Part shown: positions 29,821 through 39,329 of the stretch, one piece after another
How the letters are laid out: each line of letters begins with the position of its first letter
How positions within the stretch are numbered: position 1 is the first letter of the stretch
From: Candidatus Saccharimonadota bacterium
GTDB lineage: Bacteria > Patescibacteriota > Saccharimonadia > Saccharimonadales > Saccharimonadaceae
DNA: 64,000 nucleotides
Assembly: GCA_028286395.1 (NCBI GenBank)
Contig: JAQBRS010000003.1
Location: 1 to 64,000, forward strand
Direction of reading: 5' to 3'
Notes under the pieces: model-generated
Told to the model about the DNA's origin: nothing
What the model saw: only the letters and a program-made list of their open reading frames with translations
Database searches by the model: none
Program-made: the position numbers and the translations under genes

Positions 29821-30291
29821 ATGCAAAACACGAAACAGCTGAGCAAGCTCAGTCGGATCCACCGTCTGCTGGCGAACACACGTTCGCTGGCGAATGCAGT
29901 TACAAAGCGGCTCGCAGTTCCTCTCGTCCTGACGGTCATCACCATCACGGCTCTGGACGCGACCGCCGCCAACGCTGCAGTTCCTGCGTCGGTTCCGACC
30001 GACACCAACGTCGGTCAGTTCTTCGGATGCCTCGACGTGGCGTTCCTGAAGCCACTGGCCCCGCTGTCGCAGAACTTCTCGGGCAAGCTGGTCACGATCG
30101 TCGTGGTTCTGGCGATGTTTTTCGTCCTCTTTCATGGCGCGAAACTGATCTTCGCCGGAAGCCGTATCGACAAGGCGCAGGACTCCATTGCGAGTCTGAA
30201 GAATGTCTTCATCGGCATCCTCGTCGTCACCGTCGGTTTCGCGATCATCCTGGTCGCGGTTCCGATTCTGTTCACGGGATACTGTTCCTGA
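29821..30291 (+). CDS. VirB2/TrbC-like pilin candidate
   Basis: Signal-like N-terminus ending AANAA, then two TM segments separated by short loop with KLIFAGSRIDKAQDSIAS; upstream of VirB6-like gene. Confidence 0.65.
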   Translation: MQNTKQLSKLSRIHRLLANTRSLANAVTKRLAVPLVLTVITITALDATAANAAVPASVPTDTNVGQFFGCLDVAFLKPLAPLSQNFSGKLVTIVVVLAMFFVLFHGAKLIFAGSRIDKAQDSIASLKNVFIGILVVTVGFAIILVAVPILFTGYCS

Positions 30292-30294
30292 CAC

Positions 30295-30330
30295 GTGTCG
30301 GCCGCGGAGGTAGTACTTCGCGGCCGACAC
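30295..30330. other. Perfect intergenic hairpin between pilin-like and VirB6-like genes
   Basis: GTGTCGGCCGCG-N12-CGCGGCCGACAC, no T-tract. Confidence 0.8.
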
Positions 30331-30349
30331 ATTAGTAAAAGGAGTTTAC

Positions 30350-31462
30350 ATGCCTTGGGATCTGTTTATTCAGTGGCTGACAAACTCCTGGAACGATTCA
30401 GGAGCACAGTCGCTGAAAGATGCCATCCAAATTCTGAGTGCAACACCGTGGCCGAATCTTACGAGTCACTGGTTTAAAGCGCTTTGGAATTCGATCTTTG
30501 GGTTGTCTGTGATCGTCGCATTTTTTGCGATCATGTTCCATTCACTGATCTTCATGTTCCGAAGTCGTCAGGGATATAGCCTTGTCGGCTCCCTGGCAAT
30601 TTTCGGACGAGCGATGTTCAGTGGCATGTTCGGTCTGTTGATCGTCTATGCCGTTATCGTGACATCAAGCTTCGCAATTCAAGGCTTGATGCTTCTCGGG
30701 AACATCGGCACGAGTACGCCTAACTGGATGACGCAGTTTGGTCTCGCAACAAACGGAGACCTGACAAATGCGTGGAATAAACTCGGTCTGGCATGGCTCG
30801 GAATGGCAAGTGGTCAACTCTTGTCGCTCCAGGCCGGAGTCCTTTCCGCGTCGGTCTACGTGTTCGCGCTGTATACACTGCTAACCTCGGGCCTCGGCCA
30901 ATCGAGGTTCATGCAGTGGATTCGCTCATTGTTTCAAGCTGCCCTTTGGACGGCCATCCTCTCGAGGGTGTTCCAAATTGGGTGGCTTGTCGTTATGAGC
31001 GTTGTCATTCACAACGAACCTCCTAACGATCCGAACGCAGCAGGGCAAATCCTGCTTGCGGTCGTCGTCGCTGGGTTGTTGCCAGTAGTTCTGTTCATTG
31101 GACTTACGGCCCGTGCTGTCATTGTTGAGGGAAGACTCGATGCTCGTCGCAAGATGCGTGAAAACGCGGATGCACGTGCGTCGGGAGCTACCGAAGCAGA
31201 GATCGCTGAAAGGCGTGCCCGGAAAGTCTCAGGACTGAAGGACGCGGCAATCGGCGCAGCAACAGCTGGAGCGATTATCGGAAGCGAGAAGCTGATTTCA
31301 AAAGCCATCGCCCCGATTATCACAAAGTTGTCAGGGCTTGCACATCCGGCGGCACCCTTCATTATCATGGGTGCTCAAGCGATTGCAACGGCCGCAACAA
31401 GAAAGATCCATCAGAAGATCCGCACGACGAGTGACCGAGTTGGTTCTCGTCGGACCACATAA
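30350..31462 (+). CDS. VirB6/TrbL-like polytopic membrane protein
   Basis: Multiple TM segments, Ala/Arg-rich cytoplasmic tail; synteny with VirB4-like genes. Confidence 0.72.
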   Translation: MPWDLFIQWLTNSWNDSGAQSLKDAIQILSATPWPNLTSHWFKALWNSIFGLSVIVAFFAIMFHSLIFMFRSRQGYSLVGSLAIFGRAMFSGMFGLLIVYAVIVTSSFAIQGLMLLGNIGTSTPNWMTQFGLATNGDLTNAWNKLGLAWLGMASGQLLSLQAGVLSASVYVFALYTLLTSGLGQSRFMQWIRSLFQAALWTAILSRVFQIGWLVVMSVVIHNEPPNDPNAAGQILLAVVVAGLLPVVLFIGLTARAVIVEGRLDARRKMRENADARASGATEAEIAERRARKVSGLKDAAIGAATAGAIIGSEKLISKAIAPIITKLSGLAHPAAPFIIMGAQAIATAATRKIHQKIRTTSDRVGSRRTT

Positions 31463-31474
31463 AAGGAGAGGGAA

Positions 31475-33067
31475 ATGGCGCTAGACACGCAGGTTCCTTC
31501 GCGGAACTTGGAAGAAAGGAAAGAACTTCGGCTCCACAGCTTTAACGTAAAGCGACAGGGCGGCTGGTTTATTGGCTGCCTGTTCGTCGCACTGAGTCTC
31601 ATCAGCCTCGACTCTTCGGTAACGAAGATCGTTGGGGTTGGCGTTATTGGAATCGGCTTGCTTGGTGCAAGAAAGTTCCAAGACGGACTCGGGTATCGAA
31701 TCATGCTGGTTATCGTCGGAAGTCTGCGCCACCGTGCAAAGGCGAAAGGCGTGACAAGTATCGAACAGCTGAGGGTGACCGAAAAGGCACCGATCGACAT
31801 TTCAGCTATGTCGTATCCGGCAGTCGACGACGAAGGGAGAAGCTTTCGAATCGGGGTGTTCTATAACCCTGAGGACAACTGTGATACTTTCGTCGTCGTC
31901 GGAAGCGGCGTGAAACATCCAGGTGCAGATGCGCTTGACCTCATGAGGCAAGAGGATCTGTACATCGATGGTATTGCTGAGGTACTGGCAAACTACGACG
32001 GTCGCGTCGGAGTTGCACTGCCGTACATCAGTCGTCCCGTTAACATGCTTCGTCAGGAGCTGTGGGAGGGTCTGAACCTAGATCCTGCCGTACTGGATGC
32101 GGAACCGTTCGATTCAGATGACGATTTCCTCTATGCGAACGCATCTGTGGAAGAACGACAAGCTACGGCACTCATGCAGTCACGAGCTGCAGCCGAGCTT
32201 TACGAAGCAGATGTCGTTCGTGCGGTGGCAATGACCGTCCCCAGGCCATCAAGTTGGCCGAAGGTGAAAAACGGTCTCATCGGAGGAAGTTTGACACCGG
32301 AGCAACTCGAAGAGGCACCAGTCGTGAAGCTCGCCCTCTTGCTTGAGAGCGAGCTGCGGTCAAGAGGCATTGAAGATGCCGCAATTCTTGATCGAATCGA
32401 CATCGCGAAGTATGTCCGAAGTGGTTGGGATATGGTGAACATTCAGGACTGGTACGTCCAGCTTGAAACCGCCGATCCCCTCAACAACCCGGACGTCATC
32501 AGCGAGGGACTCGACGAGTGGCCTTCACACGAGATCGTGACTGGGAAGTCACGGCGTGGAGGCTACTACTCGCAGACTGATGGAACGTTTCATCGGCCAC
32601 TGCAAGCCAAGCGCTTCCTTACCTCGGAAGCTGCTGTCGGGGAGTTCGACCAAATCTTTGACACCCATGACCTTGGTTTTCCGAGGGACGTGGGCATAGC
32701 GGTGACGCTGTGCGGAGATGCGGTCAATCCCTACACCGAACGAAACTTGCTGAGACGCCAGATGGTGATTCAGTCGGCAGTCCAAAACCAGAAGAAAGGT
32801 GAAAGCCTGGAAACTGACGAGGACTACGAACGTTCGCAGAACAAGAAGAGAAGGGAGTCGGCGCTCTACCGAAGCAAGTCGATCGCACTCAGCTACAACG
32901 TGTTCGTCGTCGTTTCGGCAACCAGCCTCAAGGCGTTGGACGTGGCTACTGAGAAGGTGATCAAGCGCGCCAAGCGCAACCACATCGCCCTCAGGACAGT
33001 CAAGTGGGAGTTGCGGCAAATACGCGCGCTCTTCACTACCCTTCTTGGGGTGAGCATGTTCAACTAG
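31475..33067 (+). CDS. SCO6880-like T4SS protein (actinobacterial conjugation type)
   Basis: N-terminal TM pair; long soluble part ending YRSKSIALSYNVFVVVSATSLKALDVATEKVIKRAKRNHIALRTVKWELRQIRALFTTLLG. Confidence 0.72.
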   Translation: MALDTQVPSRNLEERKELRLHSFNVKRQGGWFIGCLFVALSLISLDSSVTKIVGVGVIGIGLLGARKFQDGLGYRIMLVIVGSLRHRAKAKGVTSIEQLRVTEKAPIDISAMSYPAVDDEGRSFRIGVFYNPEDNCDTFVVVGSGVKHPGADALDLMRQEDLYIDGIAEVLANYDGRVGVALPYISRPVNMLRQELWEGLNLDPAVLDAEPFDSDDDFLYANASVEERQATALMQSRAAAELYEADVVRAVAMTVPRPSSWPKVKNGLIGGSLTPEQLEEAPVVKLALLLESELRSRGIEDAAILDRIDIAKYVRSGWDMVNIQDWYVQLETADPLNNPDVISEGLDEWPSHEIVTGKSRRGGYYSQTDGTFHRPLQAKRFLTSEAAVGEFDQIFDTHDLGFPRDVGIAVTLCGDAVNPYTERNLLRRQMVIQSAVQNQKKGESLETDEDYERSQNKKRRESALYRSKSIALSYNVFVVVSATSLKALDVATEKVIKRAKRNHIALRTVKWELRQIRALFTTLLGVSMFN

Positions 33068-33089
33068 TAACACAGTGGAGGAACCGCTC

Positions 33090-33122
33090 CGGCCCGGGTA
33101 GCTTAAAACACTACCCGGGCCG
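33090..33122. other. Perfect GC-rich intergenic hairpin
   Basis: CGGCCCGGGTAG-CTTAAAACA-CTACCCGGGCCG. Confidence 0.85.
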
Positions 33123-33173
33123 AGCACTTCAATTATGCTGCCGAGAATACTCAGCATTGTAATCGAGGTGCTC
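33122..33173. other. Second, longer imperfect hairpin in tandem
   Basis: GAGCACTTCAATTATGCTG...CAGCATTGTAATCGAGGTGCTC. Confidence 0.7.
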
Positions 33174-33226
33174 ATTTATTGAGCAACTCGCCCGCACCTT
33201 AACATCCATCAGACCTTAGGAGAAAC

Positions 33227-34564
33227 ATGTACAACGATCAAACGACATCGTTCACGGCCCCAATCCGTGACGCGATCGGCCCGTTTTCGGGCTTCAGTCG
33301 TAATTATCCGAAAGACAGATCAGGCATCCGACTCGGGCCCATGCTCGATGTTCGCGAAGGCTTGTACTTCGACATGCCCAGAATGCGATCAGAGGGACGC
33401 TGCGGCGGCCCACTCGTTGGTATTCTCGGCGACAAGGACAAAGGAAAAAGCACGGTTGGCAAAATCCTCGCAACCGAGGATGGCGCAGTCTACAACGGCA
33501 TGAAGCAGAAACGCATTTATGCCGACAACCACCGCCACACGGAGTACGCAGAACTTGCGCGCTACTACAACAACAAGATGATCGGCCTCGACGAGAAGAT
33601 TAACGTCTTCGACCTCGAAGTCGGCTTCACGATTGCTGACCACCAGATCACGGGCGAGACACTGTTCGTTATCGCTAACGACGGTACCCGCCCGGTCAAC
33701 CACCAACAGTTTGTCATCGAGACAGCCGTCTTCAAAATGTTCGCTGATACCGAGCGTGAGAAGTCGGCCGAAAGTTTTGCGCGAATCCTCTTGGGACTTA
33801 CAGAACAGGACGGGTATAACTACCTTCTTGCTTCTGTGGATTTCAAAGACAAGACGCAGAACATCGACTGGGAGCAGTTCAAGCAAGATGCCGGCTACGT
33901 CGCTCAACGTGTCGTGCGATTCCTCAACGGATCGTTCGGTAAGACGATTGGCGGTACCGGCTCGATAGCAAAGCACCTGACAGGTGAGAACCTGCAAGGA
34001 GCCTCGCTTGGCCAGGACAAGCTCAGTCGGGCTACGGTGATAAACTTCTACCGGAAGGACGAAGCAACAACTGCATTCCTGATCAACTACCTCAACCGCA
34101 TCAGAACATCTGCGGAGGAGCGCGGAGATCGTCGTTTCATGTACGACACGGAATTGCATGACGAGAACTACGGCATGTGGGACTATTTCGAATACTCTGA
34201 CGACACGGTCAAGCGGAACAAGCGCAGCCGAACTTTGGAGAATGCTCCTCTGTTCGTGTTCACAACGCACAGTCTGCTGGACTACGGATCGGCAAAATAC
34301 AGCGAGTTGGCGTTTACGAACGCTCGCGGTATCGATGTGTGGTTCTTCTTCGGTATGGAGAAGTCTGCTGATCGCGAAGCGACCAGAGATTTCTTCAAGC
34401 TGTCGCCCATGGAAACGGAACGCCTGGCAAATTTGCAGGTGGGACAATTCGGATTCAAGGTCGGCAACGAAGATGTCCGATTCGCAGAGATCGTCCTGAC
34501 GCCCATGCGCAGACGACTCAGTTACACCAACAAGGCAAACGACGACGCACTCGTCCGCCGCTAA
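33227..34564 (+). CDS. VirB4/TraC-like T4SS ATPase
   Basis: P-loop GILGDKDKGKSTVGKIL; RRFMYDTELHDE Walker-B-like; APLFVFTTHSLLD. Confidence 0.78.
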   Translation: MYNDQTTSFTAPIRDAIGPFSGFSRNYPKDRSGIRLGPMLDVREGLYFDMPRMRSEGRCGGPLVGILGDKDKGKSTVGKILATEDGAVYNGMKQKRIYADNHRHTEYAELARYYNNKMIGLDEKINVFDLEVGFTIADHQITGETLFVIANDGTRPVNHQQFVIETAVFKMFADTEREKSAESFARILLGLTEQDGYNYLLASVDFKDKTQNIDWEQFKQDAGYVAQRVVRFLNGSFGKTIGGTGSIAKHLTGENLQGASLGQDKLSRATVINFYRKDEATTAFLINYLNRIRTSAEERGDRRFMYDTELHDENYGMWDYFEYSDDTVKRNKRSRTLENAPLFVFTTHSLLDYGSAKYSELAFTNARGIDVWFFFGMEKSADREATRDFFKLSPMETERLANLQVGQFGFKVGNEDVRFAEIVLTPMRRRLSYTNKANDDALVRR

Positions 34565-34578
34565 AGAGAGGAACTACC

Positions 34579-35175
34579 GTGTGGACTAACCTCCGCAAGT
34601 GGCTCCCCGCAGTGGTCGTAGTGCTTCTCATTCTCGTGATCTTTCTCGTCGTCCGTCCTCTGGTTGAAACACACCAGGGTTCGGACGGCGGAAAGACTGC
34701 GTCTACAAGCACACCATCACCCGCGAAGGGAACTGCTCAGCCCACGCCGTCACCCGACGCGTTGACTGGCCCAGAAGATTCAAGTCCTCCCATTCCCACC
34801 TGTAACCAGGAGTGGAGTGTGGGGGATTACGCACAGTTCGTCACGACACTCGAGAAGTACGAGGGTTTGTTTCAACAGCAGGCCCCCAGCGACTCGTTCA
34901 AGGGAATGGCGACCACGACGTACATCGCAAATCATCATGCTGAAATAGCTGAAGATCAAGGTGGTATCGAAGTGGTTGTTGATCCTGCGAAAACAGTGGT
35001 CACGTGTACGATACTCAGCGGGACTGAAATTCTCGCAGTGATCCAGCCGACAATCACTGTCTATCAGACAGGCGGCAACGATCGCACCCTTCTCAACGGG
35101 CCATTCCTGTCAAACTCACACGCAACGCGGTGGGTAAGGCAAGGTGGAAAATGGCTCATCGATAGTGAGTATTAA
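34579..35175 (+). CDS. Single-TM extracytoplasmic T4SS accessory protein (GTG start)
   Basis: TM anchor, Pro/Ser/Thr linker, small soluble domain ending RWVRQGGKWLIDSEY. Confidence 0.7.
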   Translation: MWTNLRKWLPAVVVVLLILVIFLVVRPLVETHQGSDGGKTASTSTPSPAKGTAQPTPSPDALTGPEDSSPPIPTCNQEWSVGDYAQFVTTLEKYEGLFQQQAPSDSFKGMATTTYIANHHAEIAEDQGGIEVVVDPAKTVVTCTILSGTEILAVIQPTITVYQTGGNDRTLLNGPFLSNSHATRWVRQGGKWLIDSEY

Positions 35176-35185
35176 GGAGTAAGTC

Positions 35186-36424
35186 ATGAGAATGAGGCCA
35201 GTGCTTTTTGGCGGCCTCGCTTTCGTGGTCGTCATTGCACTCGTTGTCGTGTTCTTCGTGTCCATTGGCATCGGAGCAGCTAACTTCATTACGGCTTGCG
35301 GTATCAATCCCGCTCTCGTACTGATACCGCCTGCTTCGGAACCAAAAACGACCGTCAACCCGACGCCCAGTGCATCGGCAACTTCAACGACGTCGCCCAC
35401 AGCGACGTCGACTCCTCAGCCCGGAACGTTGTTCGCAGCATTTCAGGCACAGCCATCGTTCACTCCCGCTAACCAAGCGGAACAGCGGAAGAATGCGGCA
35501 ACCATTGTTGCGATCGGCCTGCAGCGTCCCGAGAAGTTTTCTGACCGGGACATTGCAGTAGCAGTCGCAACGGCGATTCAGGAGTCGAACTTGATCAACA
35601 AGCCGTACCTCGGGAAGAACAATGACCACACGAGTCTGGGGCTGTTCCAGCAACAGACATCGGTGGGCACCTACGGTTCGGCAAGTGACATCATGAACAT
35701 CAATCACAGTATCAACGCGTTTTACGACCGGCTTGCCGGTGTTGCGAATAGAAACCAGATGTCCATGATCGATATCGCGATCAAAATCCAGATCCCCAAC
35801 CTGAAGGCGTATCACGCCAGATGGAAGTGGGATGACCTTGCAAAAGAGATCGTCGGCATTTACCACAGCGGTTCGTCATCATCATCGGGCAACGATAACA
35901 TTTGCTCGTTGGCGGCTGGCGTTTCATCGAGTGGTGACGTACATCTTCCACTCGATCCGGGTTATCACGTATCCGACGGGTTTAACGACCCGCGACCGAA
36001 CCTCAATATCGGATCGAAGCCTCATATCGGCATCGACCTGGTCTATGGTTCAAACACGCTTGGGAGACCGGTGTATGCCGCTTTCTCAGGTACTGTCGTG
36101 CAATCTGGCTACGGAGGTGGCTGCAACAAGTCGAGTAACAATCCTGTCATGATTCTGTCGGCAGACGGACTCGAAACGGGGTACCTGCATATGAACGGAC
36201 AACAGATCCTCGTGAAAAAAGGGGATACCGTCGTTTCAGGACAAAGGATCGGTTCGATTGGAAGCTGCGGCCAGGCAACCGGCCCACATCTTCACTTCGA
36301 AGTTACCTCTGTTAGTGATCACGAAGCATGGTTGAGCACTTTGACAACCGTCAACAAGTACGGTTCCGTCTGGCTTGACCCAAACGCCATCATGGCACAT
36401 TACGGCGTCAAGCTTCTGCCGTGA
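35186..36424 (+). CDS. Bifunctional cell-wall hydrolase: lysozyme/transglycosylase-like domain + M23 metallopeptidase
   Basis: AIQESNLINKPYLGKNNDHTSLGLFQQQTSVGTYG; HIGIDLVYG...GYLHMNGQQILVKKGDTVVSGQRIGSIGSCGQATGPHLHFEV. Confidence 0.9.
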   Translation: MRMRPVLFGGLAFVVVIALVVVFFVSIGIGAANFITACGINPALVLIPPASEPKTTVNPTPSASATSTTSPTATSTPQPGTLFAAFQAQPSFTPANQAEQRKNAATIVAIGLQRPEKFSDRDIAVAVATAIQESNLINKPYLGKNNDHTSLGLFQQQTSVGTYGSASDIMNINHSINAFYDRLAGVANRNQMSMIDIAIKIQIPNLKAYHARWKWDDLAKEIVGIYHSGSSSSSGNDNICSLAAGVSSSGDVHLPLDPGYHVSDGFNDPRPNLNIGSKPHIGIDLVYGSNTLGRPVYAAFSGTVVQSGYGGGCNKSSNNPVMILSADGLETGYLHMNGQQILVKKGDTVVSGQRIGSIGSCGQATGPHLHFEVTSVSDHEAWLSTLTTVNKYGSVWLDPNAIMAHYGVKLLP

Positions 36425-36480
36425 CCAAAAAACAGCGCAAGACTGCCTTCTTGCAACGGTCATGAACCGTCATTCATACG

Positions 36481-36539
36481 CCTGCCCCGTGTCGGCGAGT
36501 CCTCCAGCAATGTGAGTTGACTCGCCGACGCGAGCAGGC
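36481..36539. other. GC-rich hairpin closing T4SS locus
   Basis: CCTGC..CGTGTCGGCGAGTC...GACTCGCCGACGCG..GCAGG. Confidence 0.7.
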
Positions 36540-36540
36540 T

Positions 36541-36571
36541 GAGCACCCTTGTCGGGTGCTCGTTTCATTTT
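36541..36571 (+). terminator. Intrinsic terminator at end of T4SS locus
   Basis: GAGCACCC-TTGTC-GGGTGCTC-GTTTCATTTTT. Confidence 0.75.
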
Positions 36572-38595
36572 TGCGTATCGGTCAATGAAAATACCCATGC
36601 GTCCATATACGTCCGCGAATTACCGTCATCGATATAGGCATCTTGTTGACCAGAAACCAACTGGGCTGCTTTATCGGGCTGAGCCAGCGCAAAATACATG
36701 AGGACGTAATCACCAAGCGCAACATTATAGTTGTCATTTCGAATTGAAGCGTTAATAACCGAGGTGATCGATGTACCGTCAGTAGCATATTGAAGCATCG
36801 CAGGACTCATAGGAATCAGCTGAATACCTAGTTTTGCGTTTGCCTCATCGCTAAAGAACGTTGAGTAGGTTCGTTTTCCGCCGAAACTAAGTGACGTCAG
36901 TGGGCTTGTGAAGTTTTTTAAGTATGCAGGTGAAGTATCAACCGTTCGCCAAGCCGCTTTTGCCGTGGCTGCTTCGTTTGAGAGCATCCACGACGCAGAG
37001 GACTGTAATTCAGTGTTATTCGTCAGTTGCGCCCACAATGCGACGCCATTCCAGGCATTAATTGCCTCTGAACTTGATTCCTGATTATTTCCGTCAGCAA
37101 ACGGTGACAATCCCGCCGCCCAAGAGTGGCCTGCGTAGGCATCATAATAGCGTTGAACAGGAAAGTTTGACGACGGTGCGTATGAAGCAATATCTGCGAC
37201 TAGGAGGTTAATCTTTTTTTGGGAATTATTTAGGAAATCTGCATCATATTTACCAAGAATACTTGCCGCATAAATGAAATATCCGTAATGAAAATGGTGA
37301 TCATTAAAGTCTTCTGATCCAAAAGCTTTTGTCTGCGCGGCGATGCCTTTTAGCGTTGGATCATAGTAAAAATATTGTCCATTGAGACGAGTAGAAAACC
37401 CGTCTTTTAAGATCGAGATCAGTTGGCTACTTTCCTTCTTTTGACCAAGTTGCTCCGCAATATCGAGGAGTGTAGCTGCTCTTGCAAGTTGTTTGCCGGC
37501 ATAATAGCTATCATTTGCGGTAATTGAAGTCTTTGCAACATCTGCAGGGAGGCTTGCGATCAGTTGTTGCTTGTGCGCATCACTAATACGTGACAGATCG
37601 AGCGCGTTCGACGGCTTCAGCGTCGAGACTGATGTTATGAAGGTATTACCCTTAACCGCCTTCATAGGTCCGTAAACACTGTCATACGTCGAAATGGCAC
37701 CATCATTCGAAGTGAGGCTACTATAGCTCATAGGAACAAACACAGTTGGTTGTAGATTTGCAGTTTTATATTCATAAGTGGTTTGTATTGTATCGTTTGT
37801 ACCCGCTGCATCAGAAGTCGAAGCACTCACCAGCTGGTTGCTCGCAAAGTTCTTCAAACCGTCTTTACTACTGCTATCAGGAAGTGCATAGAATGTCACT
37901 AAACTCTTGTTTGAAGCTTTAATCGTTGCCCTAGAGCCACTTGTCGTGATGCTAGCGCCACCACTCGCAGTAGCCACGTAGTCATGACCTGCTTTTGTAT
38001 AGCGAAGATACGTTGATGAACTGTCCTTCGTGGCTGTACTTATATCGCTGAGTGCCAGACTTGTGTCAGTACTTGAAGCGTAAAAAACGTACGGTGACCC
38101 CTCGGCTATTGTTAGCTTTGCTAACTCCTTTGAGCCGTTCTTATAGGTCAGTGTCGCCGAAAACTTATCGAAACGCGTCAACATAAAGTTAGTTGCGCCG
38201 TCTATGCTAGCTACTATGCCGGGTGTGTGTTCGCCCGTAATGACCGTTGGCTGAGACTGGACAGTGGGGAGTCCTATCTCAAAACCTACATCTTTCGCAA
38301 GAAAGCTGAGTGGCATTGGATACACAGGCAGTGGTGTTTTTTGTAAAACCATACCGCTGATCCATGAGTTTGTTGGAGGAATGATACTTTTATCAATACG
38401 GTCAGTGAATGCTGATGACCCACTCTTCTTCGGTAACGTATTCAGCGTCGCTTGATCGACCAACGGCGCGTGAGTAATAGCGAGTGGGTTCTTGATAACA
38501 TGCTTACCCACCAGTAGTGCGACCGTACCTACCGCGACGACACTGATAACGAGAATACTTCCCGCAATGATGCCGAGCTTTTTTCGATTCACCAT
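36565..38595 (-). CDS. GH81 endo-beta-1,3-glucanase, membrane-anchored
   Basis: PTNSWISGMVLQKTPLPVYPMPLSFLA; NDHHFHYGYFIYAASILGKYD; GHSWAAGLSPFADGNNQESSSEAINAW. Confidence 0.9.
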   Translation of the reverse strand: MVNRKKLGIIAGSILVISVVAVGTVALLVGKHVIKNPLAITHAPLVDQATLNTLPKKSGSSAFTDRIDKSIIPPTNSWISGMVLQKTPLPVYPMPLSFLAKDVGFEIGLPTVQSQPTVITGEHTPGIVASIDGATNFMLTRFDKFSATLTYKNGSKELAKLTIAEGSPYVFYASSTDTSLALSDISTATKDSSSTYLRYTKAGHDYVATASGGASITTSGSRATIKASNKSLVTFYALPDSSSKDGLKNFASNQLVSASTSDAAGTNDTIQTTYEYKTANLQPTVFVPMSYSSLTSNDGAISTYDSVYGPMKAVKGNTFITSVSTLKPSNALDLSRISDAHKQQLIASLPADVAKTSITANDSYYAGKQLARAATLLDIAEQLGQKKESSQLISILKDGFSTRLNGQYFYYDPTLKGIAAQTKAFGSEDFNDHHFHYGYFIYAASILGKYDADFLNNSQKKINLLVADIASYAPSSNFPVQRYYDAYAGHSWAAGLSPFADGNNQESSSEAINAWNGVALWAQLTNNTELQSSASWMLSNEAATAKAAWRTVDTSPAYLKNFTSPLTSLSFGGKRTYSTFFSDEANAKLGIQLIPMSPAMLQYATDGTSITSVINASIRNDNYNVALGDYVLMYFALAQPDKAAQLVSGQQDAYIDDGNSRTYMDAWVFSLTDTQK

Positions 38596-38600
38596 GCGTT

Positions 38601-39329
38601 TTAATGACCAAGCGGCTTAAATAGTTGCTGAATTGAAGTGAATAAACCTTGGAATATATTATCCTGATTTAGCTGAAGTGTCGCTTCTACCGGAGTACCG
38701 ACAGAGAATCGGAAGTCGCTAATATCGGCATTACTAATACGCGCTTTGACGACGGTATCAACGATATCTCCATTACTCACAAGTGCTACGGAGAAGATAG
38801 TTGCGGTCTGTGTACTATTATCTGGCAAACGGAGGCTGACCTTATTGGTTTTACTGATACGAGCATAGTCGGGAGGCGAAAGATGAAAATGAGCAACAAC
38901 GTAGAGCGAACCAACGGTATCAACGCTCGCAACAATTGCTCCGGCAGGTACGTATGATCCTGCGCGATAATCAATTTTTTCAATCACCCCCGCGTCATTT
39001 GCTTTGAGTTGAATGTAATTGGTCGTGGAGTCGACGCTAAAGGAGAGTGACGATGTCGTAATAAGACCCTTTGTAAGCGCATCATTTAGCTGGGTACTTT
39101 GAATCTCGAACAGCACTTGGCCTTTCGTTACTTTGTCACCTTCTTCAATGTTTTGCTTAACGATGAGTCCTGGATAGTCAGTGCCGACCGTGGTTGAGTC
39201 AGCGGCAAGCTCGGCTTTTGATGATTGCGAAACTGACATAATACCGTTGAGGTACATAGACAATGCGCCGACGATAAAAATGACGACTAATATACCGAAG
39301 ATGAAACGGACTCTACTTGTAAATTTCAT
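38601..39329 (-). CDS. HlyD/biotinyl-lipoyl-like membrane-fusion protein
   Basis: Single TM; DYPGLIVKQNIEEGDKVTKGQVLFEIQS and VIEKIDYRAGSYVPAGAIVASV half-motifs. Confidence 0.82.
   Translation of the reverse strand: MKFTSRVRFIFGILVVIFIVGALSMYLNGIMSVSQSSKAELAADSTTVGTDYPGLIVKQNIEEGDKVTKGQVLFEIQSTQLNDALTKGLITTSSLSFSVDSTTNYIQLKANDAGVIEKIDYRAGSYVPAGAIVASVDTVGSLYVVAHFHLSPPDYARISKTNKVSLRLPDNSTQTATIFSVALVSNGDIVDTVVKARISNADISDFRFSVGTPVEATLQLNQDNIFQGLFTSIQQLFKPLGH

Noticed and set aside
28868-30330. Long minus-strand ORFs (28868-29551, 29740-30330) in the T4SS locus
   Set aside because: Antisense to convincing ATPase and pilin-like genes; low-complexity His/Arg-rich translations without start context.
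29610-30335. 241-aa plus-frame ORF over the pilin-like gene
   Set aside because: Out of frame with the signal-peptide/TM protein; Arg/His-rich shadow translation.
33389-34447. 352-aa open frame antisense to the VirB4-like gene
   Set aside because: Shadow ORF produced by GC-skewed codon positions; sense strand has P-loop and coherent protein sequence, antisense has none.
26600-36600. Calling the T4SS region a complete integrative conjugative element
   Set aside because: No integrase, relaxase, coupling protein, tRNA-adjacent att site or flanking direct repeats visible in the window.
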